A stretch of 64,000 nt of DNA from Bemisia tabaci (GCF_918797505.1 NC_092801.1:28178477-28242476), one strand, 5' to 3'. Positions 20,286 through 30,330 are shown, counted from the first letter of the stretch. Made by a program: numbers and translations. Notes: a model not told the origin generated them from the letters alone.

Positions 20286-20660
20286 ATTACTTTGTCTGGC
20301 TGTAAGTGTTGACCCTGAGATCAGTTTATCAGAAATGTGTCGGTCAATTTTAGGCGAATTTTATTTCAATTTTTCTCCAAACAAGTTGCTCATTGATCAC
20401 CATTAGGCAAAAAGTTAGGATGCCCTCCGAACTTAAAAATTACTACGCCCAATTGCATCCTCTCGTTAGTAGTTATTTAGAGATATTTAGCCACTTAGGC
20501 CATCAACGGCTTTGCAGAAATCGAGGAAGTGCGTGTAATTTTGAAAATTTTAGATTTTTAACATAAGGATGTAAAAAGTTCAACATTTTGTTCGTAACGC
20601 AGTAACCATCGGAATCGTTTGGAGCGTTTAGCGGAGCATAAAAAACAGCTTTAAAACATA

Positions 20661-20913
20661 CTGGCGTGCCACGGAAAAATGACGTATGAACCCTCAGGCC
20701 CTGCAAAATTTTCATCGACAAATCACGAATTTTCGGGAAATTTCGAAAATGTTTTTTTTCCGGATTTTCGGAAAATTTTGTAAGTAACTTGATCTGAAAT
20801 TTCAGAAAATCTGATGGAAAAATATTCATAACTTTCCTCAACAATACTTGTTTTCTGAGAGGATAGTTGGCAACGTCCGACGGCACATACGGCGTTCTTC
20901 CGTAGCATGGCAG
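20661..20913. mobile_element. rep-B MITE, complete but mutated copy
   Basis: 253 bp. The left end is ctggcgtgccacggaaaaat and the right end ggcgttcttccgtagcatgg cag. The inner right arm ggcaacgtccgacggc is preserved; the inner left arm is eroded (gccctgcaaaatttt). Confidence 0.7.
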
Positions 20914-21508
20914 CATATTGATGCCGCTTTGCATCACCGAGATTTTCCTTACTGCATAACGATTTGTATTACGCTTTTTATTTTAAATTCTGATGCTTTA
21001 GAGGACGTACAAACACAGGCGGCAACGCGAAAAACTTATCAAAAGGCAAACACAAGCCCCAACGTCGTGTTCTCACACAGCCCGAAAACACCAGCTTGAT
21101 ACGTATCCCTGATACACGTCTCCCTCTCAAATCGTCGTTCTTCCGCATAAATAGCGCAACCCTAATTTTACCATGAGCCACGAAACACATTAAATAATAC
21201 AGAAAATAGAGCTCACCGCCTCAATGTAGTCGGATACCCTTGCGTTGGAGGAGCGACAAAATAGCCCCGTTTTTCATGCCATTCGTCTTCCTGGCTTTTT
21301 TTCGGGGGCCGGAGCCGGGGTCATGGGACGCGGAGTCGAAAATACGACACCCGGAAATTAGATAGTCACTCCGATATGATCTGAAATATGAATTGCTCGC
21401 CGGGGCGAGGACCAAGTTTTCGTGCTCTTTTCCGCCCGGACTCGGTTCGGTCTCTCTTCCGTTCGTTTGACCGCCGTGCATATAATCTTGGATCTCGGGG
21501 TGCATCTG
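20914..21508. other. Single-copy stretch, GC-richer after 21240
   Basis: No repeat or gene recognised. 21225-21255 carries a rep-X-like half (cccttgcgttggaggagcga). The ORF at 21221-21505 (minus) has no identifiable motif. Confidence 0.35.
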
Positions 21509-21565
21509 GGGAAGAACGCCATATGGACGTTTGAGCGTTGCTAGATTTTCTTTGATAAAGTGTAA
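21509..21565. mobile_element. rep-B, left-end fragment
   Basis: Reads ggggaagaacgccatatgga then gcgttgctagattttctttg. It is cut off where a rep-Y-like end (cggcggtgaaactaccagac, 21569-21588) begins. Confidence 0.55.
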
Positions 21566-21593
21566 ATCGGCGGTGAAACTACCAGACCACTAG

Positions 21594-21846
21594 ACTGCCA
21601 TGCTAAGGAAGAACTTCGTATGAGCCTACAGGCGTCGCAAAACTTCCTTTCACAAATCACTAATTTTCAAGAAAATTTGCGAAGATTTTTCTTCCATTTC
21701 TCGGGTGATTTTGCGTGTAATTTGATCTAAAAAGTCTGAAAATTTCAAAGAAAAATATCGACAATTTTCCTCAAAAATAAACATTTTATCGGAGAAAATT
21801 TGGCAACTCTCGAATGTTCATACGGTGTTCTTCCTTAACACGGAAG
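21594..21846. mobile_element. rep-B MITE, complete copy
   Basis: 253 bp. The left end is CTGCCATGCTAAGGAAGAAC and the right end gtgttcttccttaacacgga ag. Inner arms gcgtcgcaaaacttcc/ggcaactctcg are recognisable. It is directly followed by rep-AB. Confidence 0.75.
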
Positions 21847-21848
21847 CT

Positions 21849-22135
21849 ATATACTGAGAGTAAAGACAATACGAATTTCTGATTTGTTCCCGTATTTTAG
21901 GCCTCCATAGTGTCACAAACGGGAATAAAGATTACGTTTTCACCGATTGCAAAGATTATAAACTGCAATGGACCGGGGAATCGAGGGACTAGTAAGGAAC
22001 AGACGAGATGAGAGAAGGAACGAAGGCAGGAATGTGAGAGTGAGTTGATCAAAGATTACGAAAAACGTTCGATTTGTGTGATTTTTATTCCGGTTTGTGG
22101 CATCCATGATCCGCGTTGTCTTTACTCTCTCTATA
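21849..22135. mobile_element. Inverted-repeat element rep-AB, copy 1
   Basis: 287 bp. The left end TATACTGAGAGTAAAGACAA is mirrored by ttgtctttactctctctata. Further in, tagtgtcacaaacgggaata/attccggtttgtggcatcca form the inner arm. A shortened copy is at 59094-59272. Confidence 0.7.
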
Positions 22136-22141
22136 AAGGAA

Positions 22142-22649
22142 CTCTACCAGACTACGTATCTCGGTTTGCGACGTACTAGACTTTCTCAGTGTGGCATTAA
22201 ACGGAAGAACGAAATGAAAGATTGGAAATTTCAGTGAAATATTTCATGAAATTTCAAGAGGCTGTGAAATATTTCACATTTTTAAGTGGCTAGAGTATGC
22301 AACCCGCAATCAAACACACAAAAACAGAAGATAGTCACAATTTTTACATTTTGCAAAACATCAAAAGAAACCGGTATTTTTCAATATCCTTCAAAAATTT
22401 CGGAAATTTCAAGGTTTTATTTTTCATGAAATTTTGCCACCCTGGGCTCTCTGTCATACTTTATTCTTAAATGGAGAACTTCTTGAAATCAGCTCTTGAA
22501 AACTTCCGTATTTTCTCTTCTCTGCGCGAAGATAACTCTGTGTATTTTCAAGGAATGATATTGATTTGATCCACTTCAAAGAAGTAAAATGGGACCGGAT
22601 ATTTTTAAATGCAAACGTAATACGTGGTCTGGTATTAGTTTCACCGTCG
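22142..22649. mobile_element. rep-Y, interrupted copy
   Basis: In the opposite orientation to the copy at 2995. The left part ctaccagactacgtatctcg is followed by gtttgcgacgt. The right part runs from tctgtcatactttattctta to agtttcaccgtcg. Between them lies a separate 258-bp element (22187-22444). Confidence 0.65.
22187..22444. mobile_element. Element rep-AG inserted in rep-Y
   Basis: Short inverted ends CAGTGTGGCA / TGCCACCCTG with repeated gaaatttc/gaaatatttc words inside. It splits the rep-Y sequence. The flanking octamers GACTTTCT and GGCTCTCT agree at 6 of 8 positions, consistent with an eroded 8-bp duplication. No coding capacity. Confidence 0.55.
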
Positions 22650-22744
22650 AAACGGGTCGCTGGCAAGGGAGCGACACAGTGAACTGATAAGACTGCTCAA
22701 AACAAGTAGTTTTTGGAGGGTATCAGGGAACATTCAAGTATCAA

Positions 22745-22866
22745 ATAGACGTATTTGTGCCAAACTATGTGCATTATGATGCGAGTCCTGTTATGCATAT
22801 ATTCTTATGGGTCTCAGGGATCAAGTCTTTCTGCACATAGTTCCGTTTGGCACAAATACGTCCAAA
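22745..22866. mobile_element. rep-AD foldback, copy 1
   Basis: About 122 bp. The left arm GACGTATTTGTGCCAAACTA is mirrored by agttccgtttggcacaaata cgtc, with inner arms tgtgcattatgatgcgagtc / gatcaagtctttctgcaca less well conserved. A second copy is at 47339-47464. Confidence 0.65.
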
Positions 22867-23826
22867 TGACGTTCTTTTAGAAAAAAAGCAGAATGGAAAT
22901 TCATCGAGTATAAACAGACTTCTTGGGGGTTTTTCCAGAAATGAGTTTACTGTTGATTTCTCCATAGAGATAGACGCTCTAAGAAATATGACGATGGTCT
23001 TAATTTGTTAAGAACTGTTCTTACCGCATTGTTTCAGCCGTTCCCCAATCGATTGTGTTCGATGGTGGCTCGATTCGTCGTTTGGTTCGAAATAATAGAA
23101 CATAACCTAATCCAAAAATTTTAGAATGTAAGTTAGGATAGCTGAAAAATGGGCAATACCAATTCCCACGTAATTTTGAGGCTATGTTTACACGTTGAAC
23201 AAATCGATATCGATTAAATCTTAGCGATAGAACGCCTGGTTGATGAATTGGATAGGATTCATACTTTTCAGAAGAAAGAGGAGGGGTTTGCATTAATTTT
23301 GACACATCATTGTATACCCTACAATTTGGCGCGTCTAAGTGAGTAGTTATTTTCTTAAGTACTCACCACTCACCCTCCTCGCTACGATAGTGCAGTTTAA
23401 TTTTAGATGGAATGAGAGGCATAAGTTCTTACCTGGAACATAAAAGGTAAAAAAAAACATGGTTAATACCAATCTGAACATAAATATGCATTTTTATTGT
23501 GGGTTGACAGTTCGAAGAAAAGAGAACCTTTTTAACCATGAAATGATAGACTTCCTCTTACACAGAATTTTGCTCAATGTTTAGAAGTCACTCAGGAAAA
23601 TTGTTCTGAAGAGGTTTCTGAATTGCTTGATGAGGCATCATTGTGACCCTTTGTAAGGATCTATGCCTAAAGTTATCTCGTCGAATTTTGATCGAAATTA
23701 GATAAAATTATTCTTTCCATAAATGATGTGTCAAAGATCTCTTTATTAACCTCCCTCACTTACAATTTAAACCAAGTGGAGCCTTCGAAGGAAAAAAACA
23801 AGACTGAGGGACAACCATGGATACTA
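22867..23826. other. Single-copy non-coding stretch
   Basis: About 1 kb with no repeat or gene recognised. It contains short ORFs on the minus strand (22774-22965 overlaps the preceding element; 23021-23305) without motifs. Confidence 0.35.
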
Positions 23827-24074
23827 CTGCCACGGAAGAACGTCGTATGCACATTTAGACGTTGCCAAATCTCCTTTGAAAAAACTCGAATTTTCTAGGA
23901 GACTCGCGAATATTTTTATTTTAATTTTTCAGCAAATTTTCTACACAATTGAAATTAAATTTTGTGAAAATTTCAAGAGAAAATATTCATAAATTTTTTC
24001 AAAAATGAACCCTGTACCGAGGTAAATCTGACAACAATCAAATTCTCATACGGCGTTCTTCCTTAGCACGGCAG
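23827..24074. mobile_element. rep-B MITE, complete copy
   Basis: 248 bp. The left end is ctgccacggaagaacgtcgt and the right end ggcgttcttccttagcacgg cag. The inner left arm gacgttgccaaatctcc is present; the inner right arm has eroded to ctgacaacaatc. Confidence 0.75.
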
Positions 24075-24832
24075 TTGCAGACTTTCCTACACTCAAACAC
24101 TCGAAAAGGTCAACATTTTTCCTTCCCGGACGGCCCCGTGATTTATATTCTCCCTCATTGGAGATTTCGCGATCCCTCACAACGCCGCGATTGGCCGAAT
24201 GAATCAGGGACCGAATGCGTTGCTTTTATTCCGGCGCAAAAGACAACAAATAACAGCTGTTGTCCAAAGCGAGCCGTCCTCAATGCAACAAGAAGATGAG
24301 CACATCCGTCTTTTGAAAACCGCTCATTCAGAGGGAAAAATACGAGTTCGAAAGACTCCTCAATAGAAGTCACCACGCGAGCTCTATTCATCCGCGTTTT
24401 CGAACCGAGAAGTCGCGGTTGAAAGCGAAGCAACGGAGAGACCGAGAGGGGTTTTCACTGTGAGCCGCGTTTACGATTCATCCGAATGCGCGTCGAGGTT
24501 CTCGACGACGAGTACATACTGCTGTTTTCCGTAGTTCGGCGAGCGTCTTTCACGAAATTCTCGGTGTGATGACCGTCGGGTCGTATTAATTTCGGGTATC
24601 CGCCCGACGTGCTATCTGCGCCTTCGCGGGGGCTGGATGCAACGCGCGCTGCTCGTTTTCAAATTAGCACTCTCGGAGATCGCTGATGATATGCGTGATG
24701 CGTCGTTGCGGTTGGCAGGGGAGCTTCGTCGCCTGCTCGCGCCGCGAAACTTGTCCCGGGTGAGTGACGCCAGCGATGCCGGATTCTTAGGTTCTCATCC
24801 GAAGAGAGACGTCGGAAAAATTCCTTGACATA
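24075..24832. other. Single-copy stretch, CpG-rich from 24400
   Basis: No repeat found. CG dinucleotides are frequent between 24400 and 24790. Overlapping ORFs on both strands (24155-24433 minus, 24637-24828 plus, 24659-24886 minus) are unrecognised and probably reflect composition. Confidence 0.35.
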
Positions 24833-25246
24833 CACTGAAAAAAAATTCTCTGCGTTTTTACCGAGGTCCGTTGGTACCTTTACCATATCACTTTTTTTTT
24901 ACCAATTATTGGTAATATTACCAAGACAGACTGGTAAACTTACCTAAAAACCGGTATTTTTACTGCTTTTTTCAGGTAAGAATACCACTTTTATTGGTAA
25001 TCAATTCCCGGTAACCTTGCCATTTTATCTCGGTAATTCTACCATAGTCGATAAAAATATTGGGGTTTTTACCAAGGTCCAGTAAAATTACCGAGAAAGT
25101 TCAATAATTTTACCGAGGTTTCTCGGTAAAATTACCGATTCCGTGAATGGTAACTTTACCAAGAAAAAACTGGGATCAAATAGAACCCTGAATTCTTAGT
25201 AATTTTACCCTTTCCTTAGTAAATACACCGAGATTTTTTTTCAGTG
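24833..25246. mobile_element. rep-Q element, copy 1
   Basis: 414 bp with ends CACTGAAAAAAAATTCTCTG and a right end terminating in TTTTTTTTCAGTG. TA lies outside both ends. The interior is dominated by ggtaa and ttacc words in both orientations, so the whole element folds on itself. Copies are at 43396 (same orientation) and 56777 (inverted). Confidence 0.85.
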
Positions 25247-25361
25247 TATTACTCAAAAAAGACGAGAATCGTTTTTTCAAAACCGAGAAGTTTTAAATCA
25301 GGCGAATTCATGGAGGAAGCAAGGCCTAAAGTAACCAATGTCTTTTTAATTAAAGAAAAGA

Positions 25362-25790
25362 AACGAAAATACTCAGCAGTTTTTGGCTGGCGTTTCCCGC
25401 TAAAAAAGAAAGTCCAGAGTGAACCGTAATAAGCAACTAACCGACCGAAATCTTTTATACGTGACCATTGACCATGCTTGACAAGCTGTTTTGTAAAATA
25501 AGTCCCAGTATGGCTACATATGAAGAATGGTTACTTGAAGCGCTGGACTATTAACCAAAGTCTTGTGTCCTTTAAATAAAAAAAAAAAAACATAATAAAA
25601 AAAACCCAGCGATTTTTGGGCTAGCGTTTTTTGCTAAAAAAGAACCTTATTATGAACCTACCAACCGAACAAACTTTTTTACATGACCATGCTTAACAAG
25701 CTGTTTTGTAAAATACATTTCAGTATGGCTACATATGAAAAATGGTTACTTGAAGCGCCGATAAATATTAAACAAAATGTTCCTAGTTTA
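25362..25790. repeat. ~215-bp tandem duplication, 2 diverged units
   Basis: The words ctgttttgtaaaata (25486, 25701), agtatggctacatatgaa and atggttacttgaagcgc recur about 215 bp apart. An A-rich tract (25580-25605) lies between the units. Confidence 0.7.
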
Positions 25791-26019
25791 CTTGGATCAA
25801 AAACGTAGATGTTCCATTATTGTTCCATGGAAGCAGATGTTCCATTCCCCGTGCATCTCATTTCAAAAGCATGACATCGCATACGACTTTAATTCGTTTA
25901 TTGGATCTCTAACCCGCGGTGAGTCCCGTCGTAAGTAAAAGCGACGTATGAACATTGAGAAAATGCTAAACTTACATTGAAAAAAATCAACTTCTCTTGA
26001 AAAATGCACATTTTCCTCA

Positions 26020-26491
26020 AAAATGGGGCTCCAGACAAGGTACGAATTGAAACACTGTGCAAGATGATTCCTCTTCAAAATTTCACGACAAAAACGAGAA
26101 GTCTGAATATCAAATCTTGAACAAGATACAAGTGTTTGCAATTAACATTGGTTAAATGGTAAAAATACAACTGACGTCATTTGTATAATCGAACTTCCTT
26201 TGACCTGTGCTGGAAAAATTTTCTAACATCTAGTTTAGGAGTTGATTTCTAAAACTCCCGTTTTATGATTCGTTTTCTATGAACAATGTTGAGAGGAATT
26301 CATGTGACATTCATTTTTAGTTCAGACCCTGTCTAGTGGTCCATTTCATGGAAAATTATTCACAATTTCGGGTCACGAGCCTGAAAATTTAAAGAAAATA
26401 TACTCATGACTCATCTCGAAAATAGATAGTTCGTCACGAAAAATGTGACAATCCCCGAATGCTCATACCGCGTTCTTCCCTCGCATGACAC
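26020..26491. other. Mixed remnants: rep-V-like end and a rep-B right end
   Basis: 26020-26135 resembles the right end of rep-V read on the other strand (gctccagacaaggtacgaat). 26330-26350 has a second such word (cctgtctagtggtccattt). 26440-26491 is an eroded rep-B right end (aatgctcataccgcgttctt then ccctcgcatgacac). Confidence 0.4.
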
Positions 26492-26495
26492 TGTA

Positions 26496-26748
26496 CTGCC
26501 GTGCTAAGGAAAAACACCGTATGAACATATGAACGTTGCCAAATTCCCTCCCATGAACTGTTTATTTTTATGGAAAAATATGAATGTTTCTCCTCGATAC
26601 TTTCAGGAACTTTCGAAGACTTCGCAAACAAAATTACATGAAAAATTTAAAGAAAAACATTGATAAGTTTACCCAGAAATTCATGTTATATCAAAGGAAA
26701 TTTGGCAACGCTTGAGGGTTCATACGGCGTTTTACCGTAGCTTGACAC
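26496..26748. mobile_element. rep-B MITE, complete copy
   Basis: 253 bp. The left end is CTGCCGTGCTAAGGAAAAAC and the right end ggcgttttaccgtagcttga cac. Inner arms cgttgccaaattccc / aaatttggcaacgc are intact. It begins 5 bp after another rep-B end. Confidence 0.75.
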
Positions 26749-26754
26749 TGTGTG

Positions 26755-27191
26755 AATGCAACCCGGCGACAGCTGTAAGAGGCACGAAGGAGCACGCACC
26801 GATAATCGCGTGGGGGGGGGGGGGGGGGTCGTAAGAGATTCCTCGCAAAGATTGCGTATTATTCATTTAACTCCCATTCCGTCCGACCGCGGAGAAACCG
26901 CGCAAGTACCTCGCGATTGTCAGTGTGAGATACGTGGTTTTGGCCGGCGGGGGCGCGACCGCGTAATGCGCTCGAGGAGCGCTCACCCCGCCCGGGCCGG
27001 TTTTATTACAATTGCTGTTTTATGCTCGTTACGTGCGCGATCCGCGAGGATTTCCTTCGCGATAAATGCACTCGGATTTGATGCATTTCGGCAAGTTCTC
27101 CGGGGTCTCGGACATGAATGTCCTTACAAATGGATTCGGTGTCGTAATGGAGGAAACAAGGATCTTGAAAACAAACCTAACCTAACATAAC
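26755..27191. other. GC-rich single-copy stretch with a 17-G run
   Basis: G17 at 26812-26828, followed by CpG-rich sequence to 27120. A 144-codon plus-strand ORF (26756-27190) spans it. Its composition (many Arg and Gly) and lack of any motif suggest a compositional ORF. A rep-Y-like word gagatacgtggtttt occurs at 26929. Confidence 0.35.
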
Positions 27192-27387
27192 TCGAGGTCT
27201 GCTGCCTCGGAATTTGTACTTTCCTTTTCATAAAAGATGCTACCCTTCTCAAAATTCTAAATTAAATAAATAGCAAGGATTATATTTTTGGAAAACTAGG
27301 GATCTGCTGCTTCGAATTTTGTACTTTCTTTTGTACTGCATAAAAATATGCTAAACTGAAAAAAAAAGATTGGTAGAATTTACCATT

Positions 27388-27762
27388 CCAGCAATCCATC
27401 TCAGACGAAGATGGATTTCTGGCGAAGATCAGCTGGAATCTCGAGGAGACATCACGTAAGGAACGAAAGAGTCCGTGAGATCATGAACGCCGAGCAGAAC
27501 ATCGTGCATGATATTATGACCAAACAGCTTGTCTGGTATGGTCATGTACAACGAATGGCGGATGATAGGTTGCCTAAGAAGGTACTAGATTGGGTTCCTC
27601 CTGGGAGAGGGCGTAGGGGACGTCTAGCAAAATCGTGAATAGGTGGCATTCACGATGAAATCACAAGATGCCATTTACCAGATGACTTTTGGATCGATAG
27701 GCAAGGATGGTGATTCGGTGTCGCAGAGCGCCAGGGCGCGCTGTAAAGCGATTTAAAAAAAA
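27388..27762 (+). mobile_element. 5'-truncated non-LTR retrotransposon insertion in rep-R
   Basis: 375 bp that interrupts rep-R. It ends in a nine-A tail (27755-27763, the last A shared with the duplication) and is flanked by the 13-mer AGAATTTACCATT at 27375-27387 and 27763-27775. An A tail, a severe 5' truncation and a 13-bp duplication are the marks of target-primed reverse transcription. The same 13-mer occurs once more in rep-R at 27893, so the duplication is inferred from the junction structure and not from uniqueness of the word. Confidence 0.7.
27411..27744 (+). pseudogene. Decayed C-terminus of a non-LTR retrotransposon reverse transcriptase
   Basis: The frame starting at 27411 gives MDFWRRSAGISRR, LVWYGHVQRM and LPKKVLDWVPPGRGRRGR. 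This is the conserved tail found after the RT domain in many RTE/CR1/jockey-type ORF2 proteins of arthropods: LRWYGH(V/L)xRM, then (L/I)PKxxLxWxPxGRRxRGRP. The frame stops at 27636-27638 (TGA). The same frame continues past it (IGGIHDEITRCHLPDDFW), with a further TGA where the family has Trp, until TAA at 27742. Both TGA codons look like TGG-to-TGA changes, so the copy is dead. The catalytic part of the RT is absent because of the 5' truncation. There is no independent promoter or function to propose. The family (RTE against other clades) is not settled by this segment. Confidence 0.75.
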
Positions 27763-28205
27763 AGAATTTACCATTTCTTCACGCCGTATTTCACACAGCA
27801 TCAATTCAGAGTCAATTCTGCCAGAGGAAAGGTAAACGTTACTGTATAGTATACTGGTACAGGTAACCATTCCTCTGGCAGAATCGACTTAAAGCTTTTT
27901 AGAATTTACCATTCCTCCACGCTGTGTGAAATACAGCGTGAAGGAATGGTAAATTTGACCAATCTTTTTTTCACTGTATCCTTCTCTAAATTCTAATTTA
28001 AATAAATAGCGAGGAATTTACTTTTGAAAAACAAGGGGCTGTTGCTTCGAATTTTGTACTTTCTTTTTCATAAAGATATGCTACCCTTCTCAAAATTCTA
28101 AATTAAATAAATAGCGAGGATTTTACTTTGGAAAACAAGGGGTCTACTGCTTTGGATTTTGTACTCGCTTTTTCATAAAGATATGTTACCCTCCTCACAA
28201 TTGAA

Positions 28206-29018
28206 TACAAATGTATAAAGAGCCACATAGTTGAGGTCATCAATCATGTTTTTCAGAAGTCGATATTTCCGTTTACTCCGACATGGAAATTCAACTGCCG
28301 CAAAACCATTAGCGCCATGCGAAACTAAGAGACTCGTATGACCCCTTTTATTTAATTTCAGCTTTGCAGAACTATCCCCTTTGATCGAGGAGCGAAGCTG
28401 TAAAACGTGTGGATTTCACGATCATGATATCATCACTCCTCTGACGCAAAGGCCACGTATCCGCATTTTCACGAGAGCCTTGAAACGCATTGCGTTACAC
28501 GAAAAACCGGTCTCAACTCATCAAGTAGTTACGCTCTTTAGTCAAATTTGCTAAGAGGTGTGAGTCAAAGATTGAAGTTCAGATTTTGCCAAGTCATCTA
28601 GAGCACTATTTCATGGGTTTCACACGACGAACTCCGTCGAACATTCGCAAAATGTTGCAACGGTCTGATTCAGTGAGATTTGCTTGCATTACTTAAAATA
28701 CTGTTACGTGGTGATTATTTAAATTTTCCTTGATATTTGAGCCCCTGGGCGGCGTCTCTCGCGCTTCATTCGACTTTAATGAATTCGACGAGAGACGAAA
28801 TGTAATGCCGAGAAGGTCTCGCGAGTGACTCACTCGTATTAATTGACTAGGTTAAATTTAAGTGGCTCGCGTCTCAACGTAAAACGTCGACTGGGACCAG
28901 ACTCAACCCCAAAATGTAGACAACTTACGCAAACGACACATCACACGGAAATTAATGTAGTCACTTGGCGTCATAACTCCTAGTTACATACTTGACCGTC
29001 TACACGGTGATCCAGGGT
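28206..29018. other. Single-copy stretch with a rep-X half
   Basis: 28421-28500 holds a rep-X-like half (catcactcctctgacgcaaa). The rest shows no repeat or gene. CpG density rises briefly at 28740-28880. Confidence 0.35.
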
Positions 29019-29246
29019 TAAGGTGATGCGACGGTTGCCATTTTTTGTGTCAGGCGATACGTCACATCAATTCGTTCTATAATTTCAGCTACTTTGTCAT
29101 TTCTTTCAAATTTTGAGATCGCAGTTCTGTTGTCATGAGACTAAGGAATTCCTGCACCTTTGACAAAGAAATTCAACGTGACAAAGGCAGGGTTTTTTTT
29201 AGAGGAAAAATATCGGATTCGATACGCATTTCATACCCAGAAATCT
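29019..29246. mobile_element. rep-S, one arm only
   Basis: TTAAGGTGATGCGACGGTTG, then ccattttttgtgtcagg, and on to gcagggttttttttagagga. It matches the left arm of the complete foldback at 29886-30330 and stops at the fold point, so it is half an element. Confidence 0.7.
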
Positions 29247-29342
29247 ACCTTCTTCAGGGCGTGAACAATGAATTCCGCCGTTGTTTACGAATTTCTAGCG
29301 GCTGAAAAATCAGCGCAGTTTCAGGAGAGGTGATAACCGCTT

Positions 29343-29574
29343 CACTGAAAAAAAAAAAAAACACATTGGATCTAGAGTCCAGACTCTTGAAAACATTGAC
29401 AAGACAAAATACTCTTGATTCAATTAGATTATTGCTTACATCAAAAGGAAATCCGCTCAAATTAAGAGGCTTGGTTCTTGATTTAAGCAAGAATCCGATT
29501 GAATCAAGAGTATTTTTTCTTGTCGATGTTTTTAAGAGTCTGGACTCCAGATCCAATGTGTTTTTTTTCCAGTG
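29343..29574. mobile_element. rep-A hairpin MITE, copy 3
   Basis: 232 bp from CACTGAAAAAAAAAAAAAAC to tttttttccagtg, same fold as the other copies. ORFs on both strands here (29254-29556 minus, 29330-29584 plus) are nearly the same peptide because the DNA is a palindrome. Confidence 0.85.
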
Positions 29575-29710
29575 TTGTAAATGAACAGAATGAAATTAGT
29601 CGGATTCAATATGATTTTTCCAATCATTTTAAAAGATAGTAATCCTTTCAGAGCGTGCAAAGACCTAATGGTAGTGACAAGTTGAAAAAACTGACTCTGG
29701 AAGTTTAACT

Positions 29711-29870
29711 AATCGCGCCGAACACAACGCGGTCAGCGCAACACGCATATTAGCGCCTTCAAGACTGAATGAATACTTCACGCATTGCGCCAAACACCAT
29801 GCGTTCGGCGCGAGCCGTGAAGCGCCTACAAGACCGTATAAATACTTCACGCATTGCGCGTTCGCTACGG
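29711..29870. repeat. rep-Z tandem units
   Basis: Two units of about 75 bp, each with gcgcc(g/a)aacac, tagcgccttcaagactgaat / aagcgcctacaagaccgtat and aatacttcacgcattgcgc. The same unit occurs at 38300-38455 and as a palindrome at 18451. Confidence 0.65.
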
Positions 29871-29885
29871 AGCGCAGTGCGCTCT

Positions 29886-30330
29886 TAAAGGTGATTCGAC
29901 GGTTGCCATTTTTTGTGTCAGGGCGACGTGCGATATATCACATCAATTCTTTCCATAATTTCGGCTACTTGTCATTTCTTTCGAATTTTGAGATCGCACT
30001 TCTGTTGTCGTGAGACTAAGACATTCATGTACCAAATTTGACAAAGAAATTCAACGTAATAAAGGCAGGGTTTTTTAGAGGAAAATTATCGCATTCGATA
30101 CTGAAATCGAAACTGCACTCGAATGCGATATTATTTTCCTCTAAAAAAACCCTGTCTTCATTACGTTGAATTTCTTTGTCTTTGGTACATCAATTTTTTT
30201 TTTTCATGACAACAAAAGTGTGATTTCAGAATTCGAAAAAAATGACAAGTAGCTGAAGTTATGGAACGAATTGATGCGATATATCGCACGTCAATCTCAC
30301 ACCAAAAATGACAACCGTCGAATGACCTTA
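29886..30330. mobile_element. rep-S foldback element, complete
   Basis: 445 bp. The left end TAAAGGTGATTCGACGGTTG is mirrored by caaccgtcgaatgaccttaa. The arms of about 200 bp are complementary with scattered mismatches and meet near 30100-30115, where atcgcattcgata and tcgaatgcgatat face each other. The flanking half-copy at 29019 lies about 870 bp upstream in the same orientation. Confidence 0.8.

Larger units (their letters stand above)
27354..27976. mobile_element. rep-R element inserted in the satellite
   Basis: Ends AACTGAAAAAAAAAGATTGG and ccaatctttttttcactg are inverted repeats. The satellite word gctacccttctc is split as gcTA | element | TAtccttctc, giving a TA target-site duplication as in Tc1/mariner-type insertions. 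The interior has repeated gaatttaccattcct words in both orientations and a long hairpin near 27810-27885 (attctgccagaggaaaggta / cctctggcagaat). A short rep-R piece without the retrotransposon insert is at 38084-38160. Confidence 0.75.
27192..28205. repeat. 105-bp satellite, about 4 units, split by a rep-R insertion
   Basis: The block tttgtactttc occurs at 27213 and 27318, and again at 28053 and 28158 (tttgtactcgc), exactly 105 bp apart within each pair. Each unit also has catgctacccttctcaaaat-type sequence and ttaaataaatagcgaggatt. The second and third units are separated by a 623-bp element, 27354-27976. Confidence 0.8.

Noticed and set aside
26756..27190. 144-codon plus-strand ORF with a poly-glycine stretch
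   Set aside because: The glycines come from the 17-G run; no domain recognised.
27170..27190. Telomere-like cctaacctaac
   Set aside because: Only two repeats of the insect TTAGG motif complement; expected by chance.
29254..29584. Paired ORFs MDLESRLLKT... on both strands, also at 12958, 6540 and 42174
   Set aside because: Translations of the rep-A hairpin, readable on both strands because it is palindromic.
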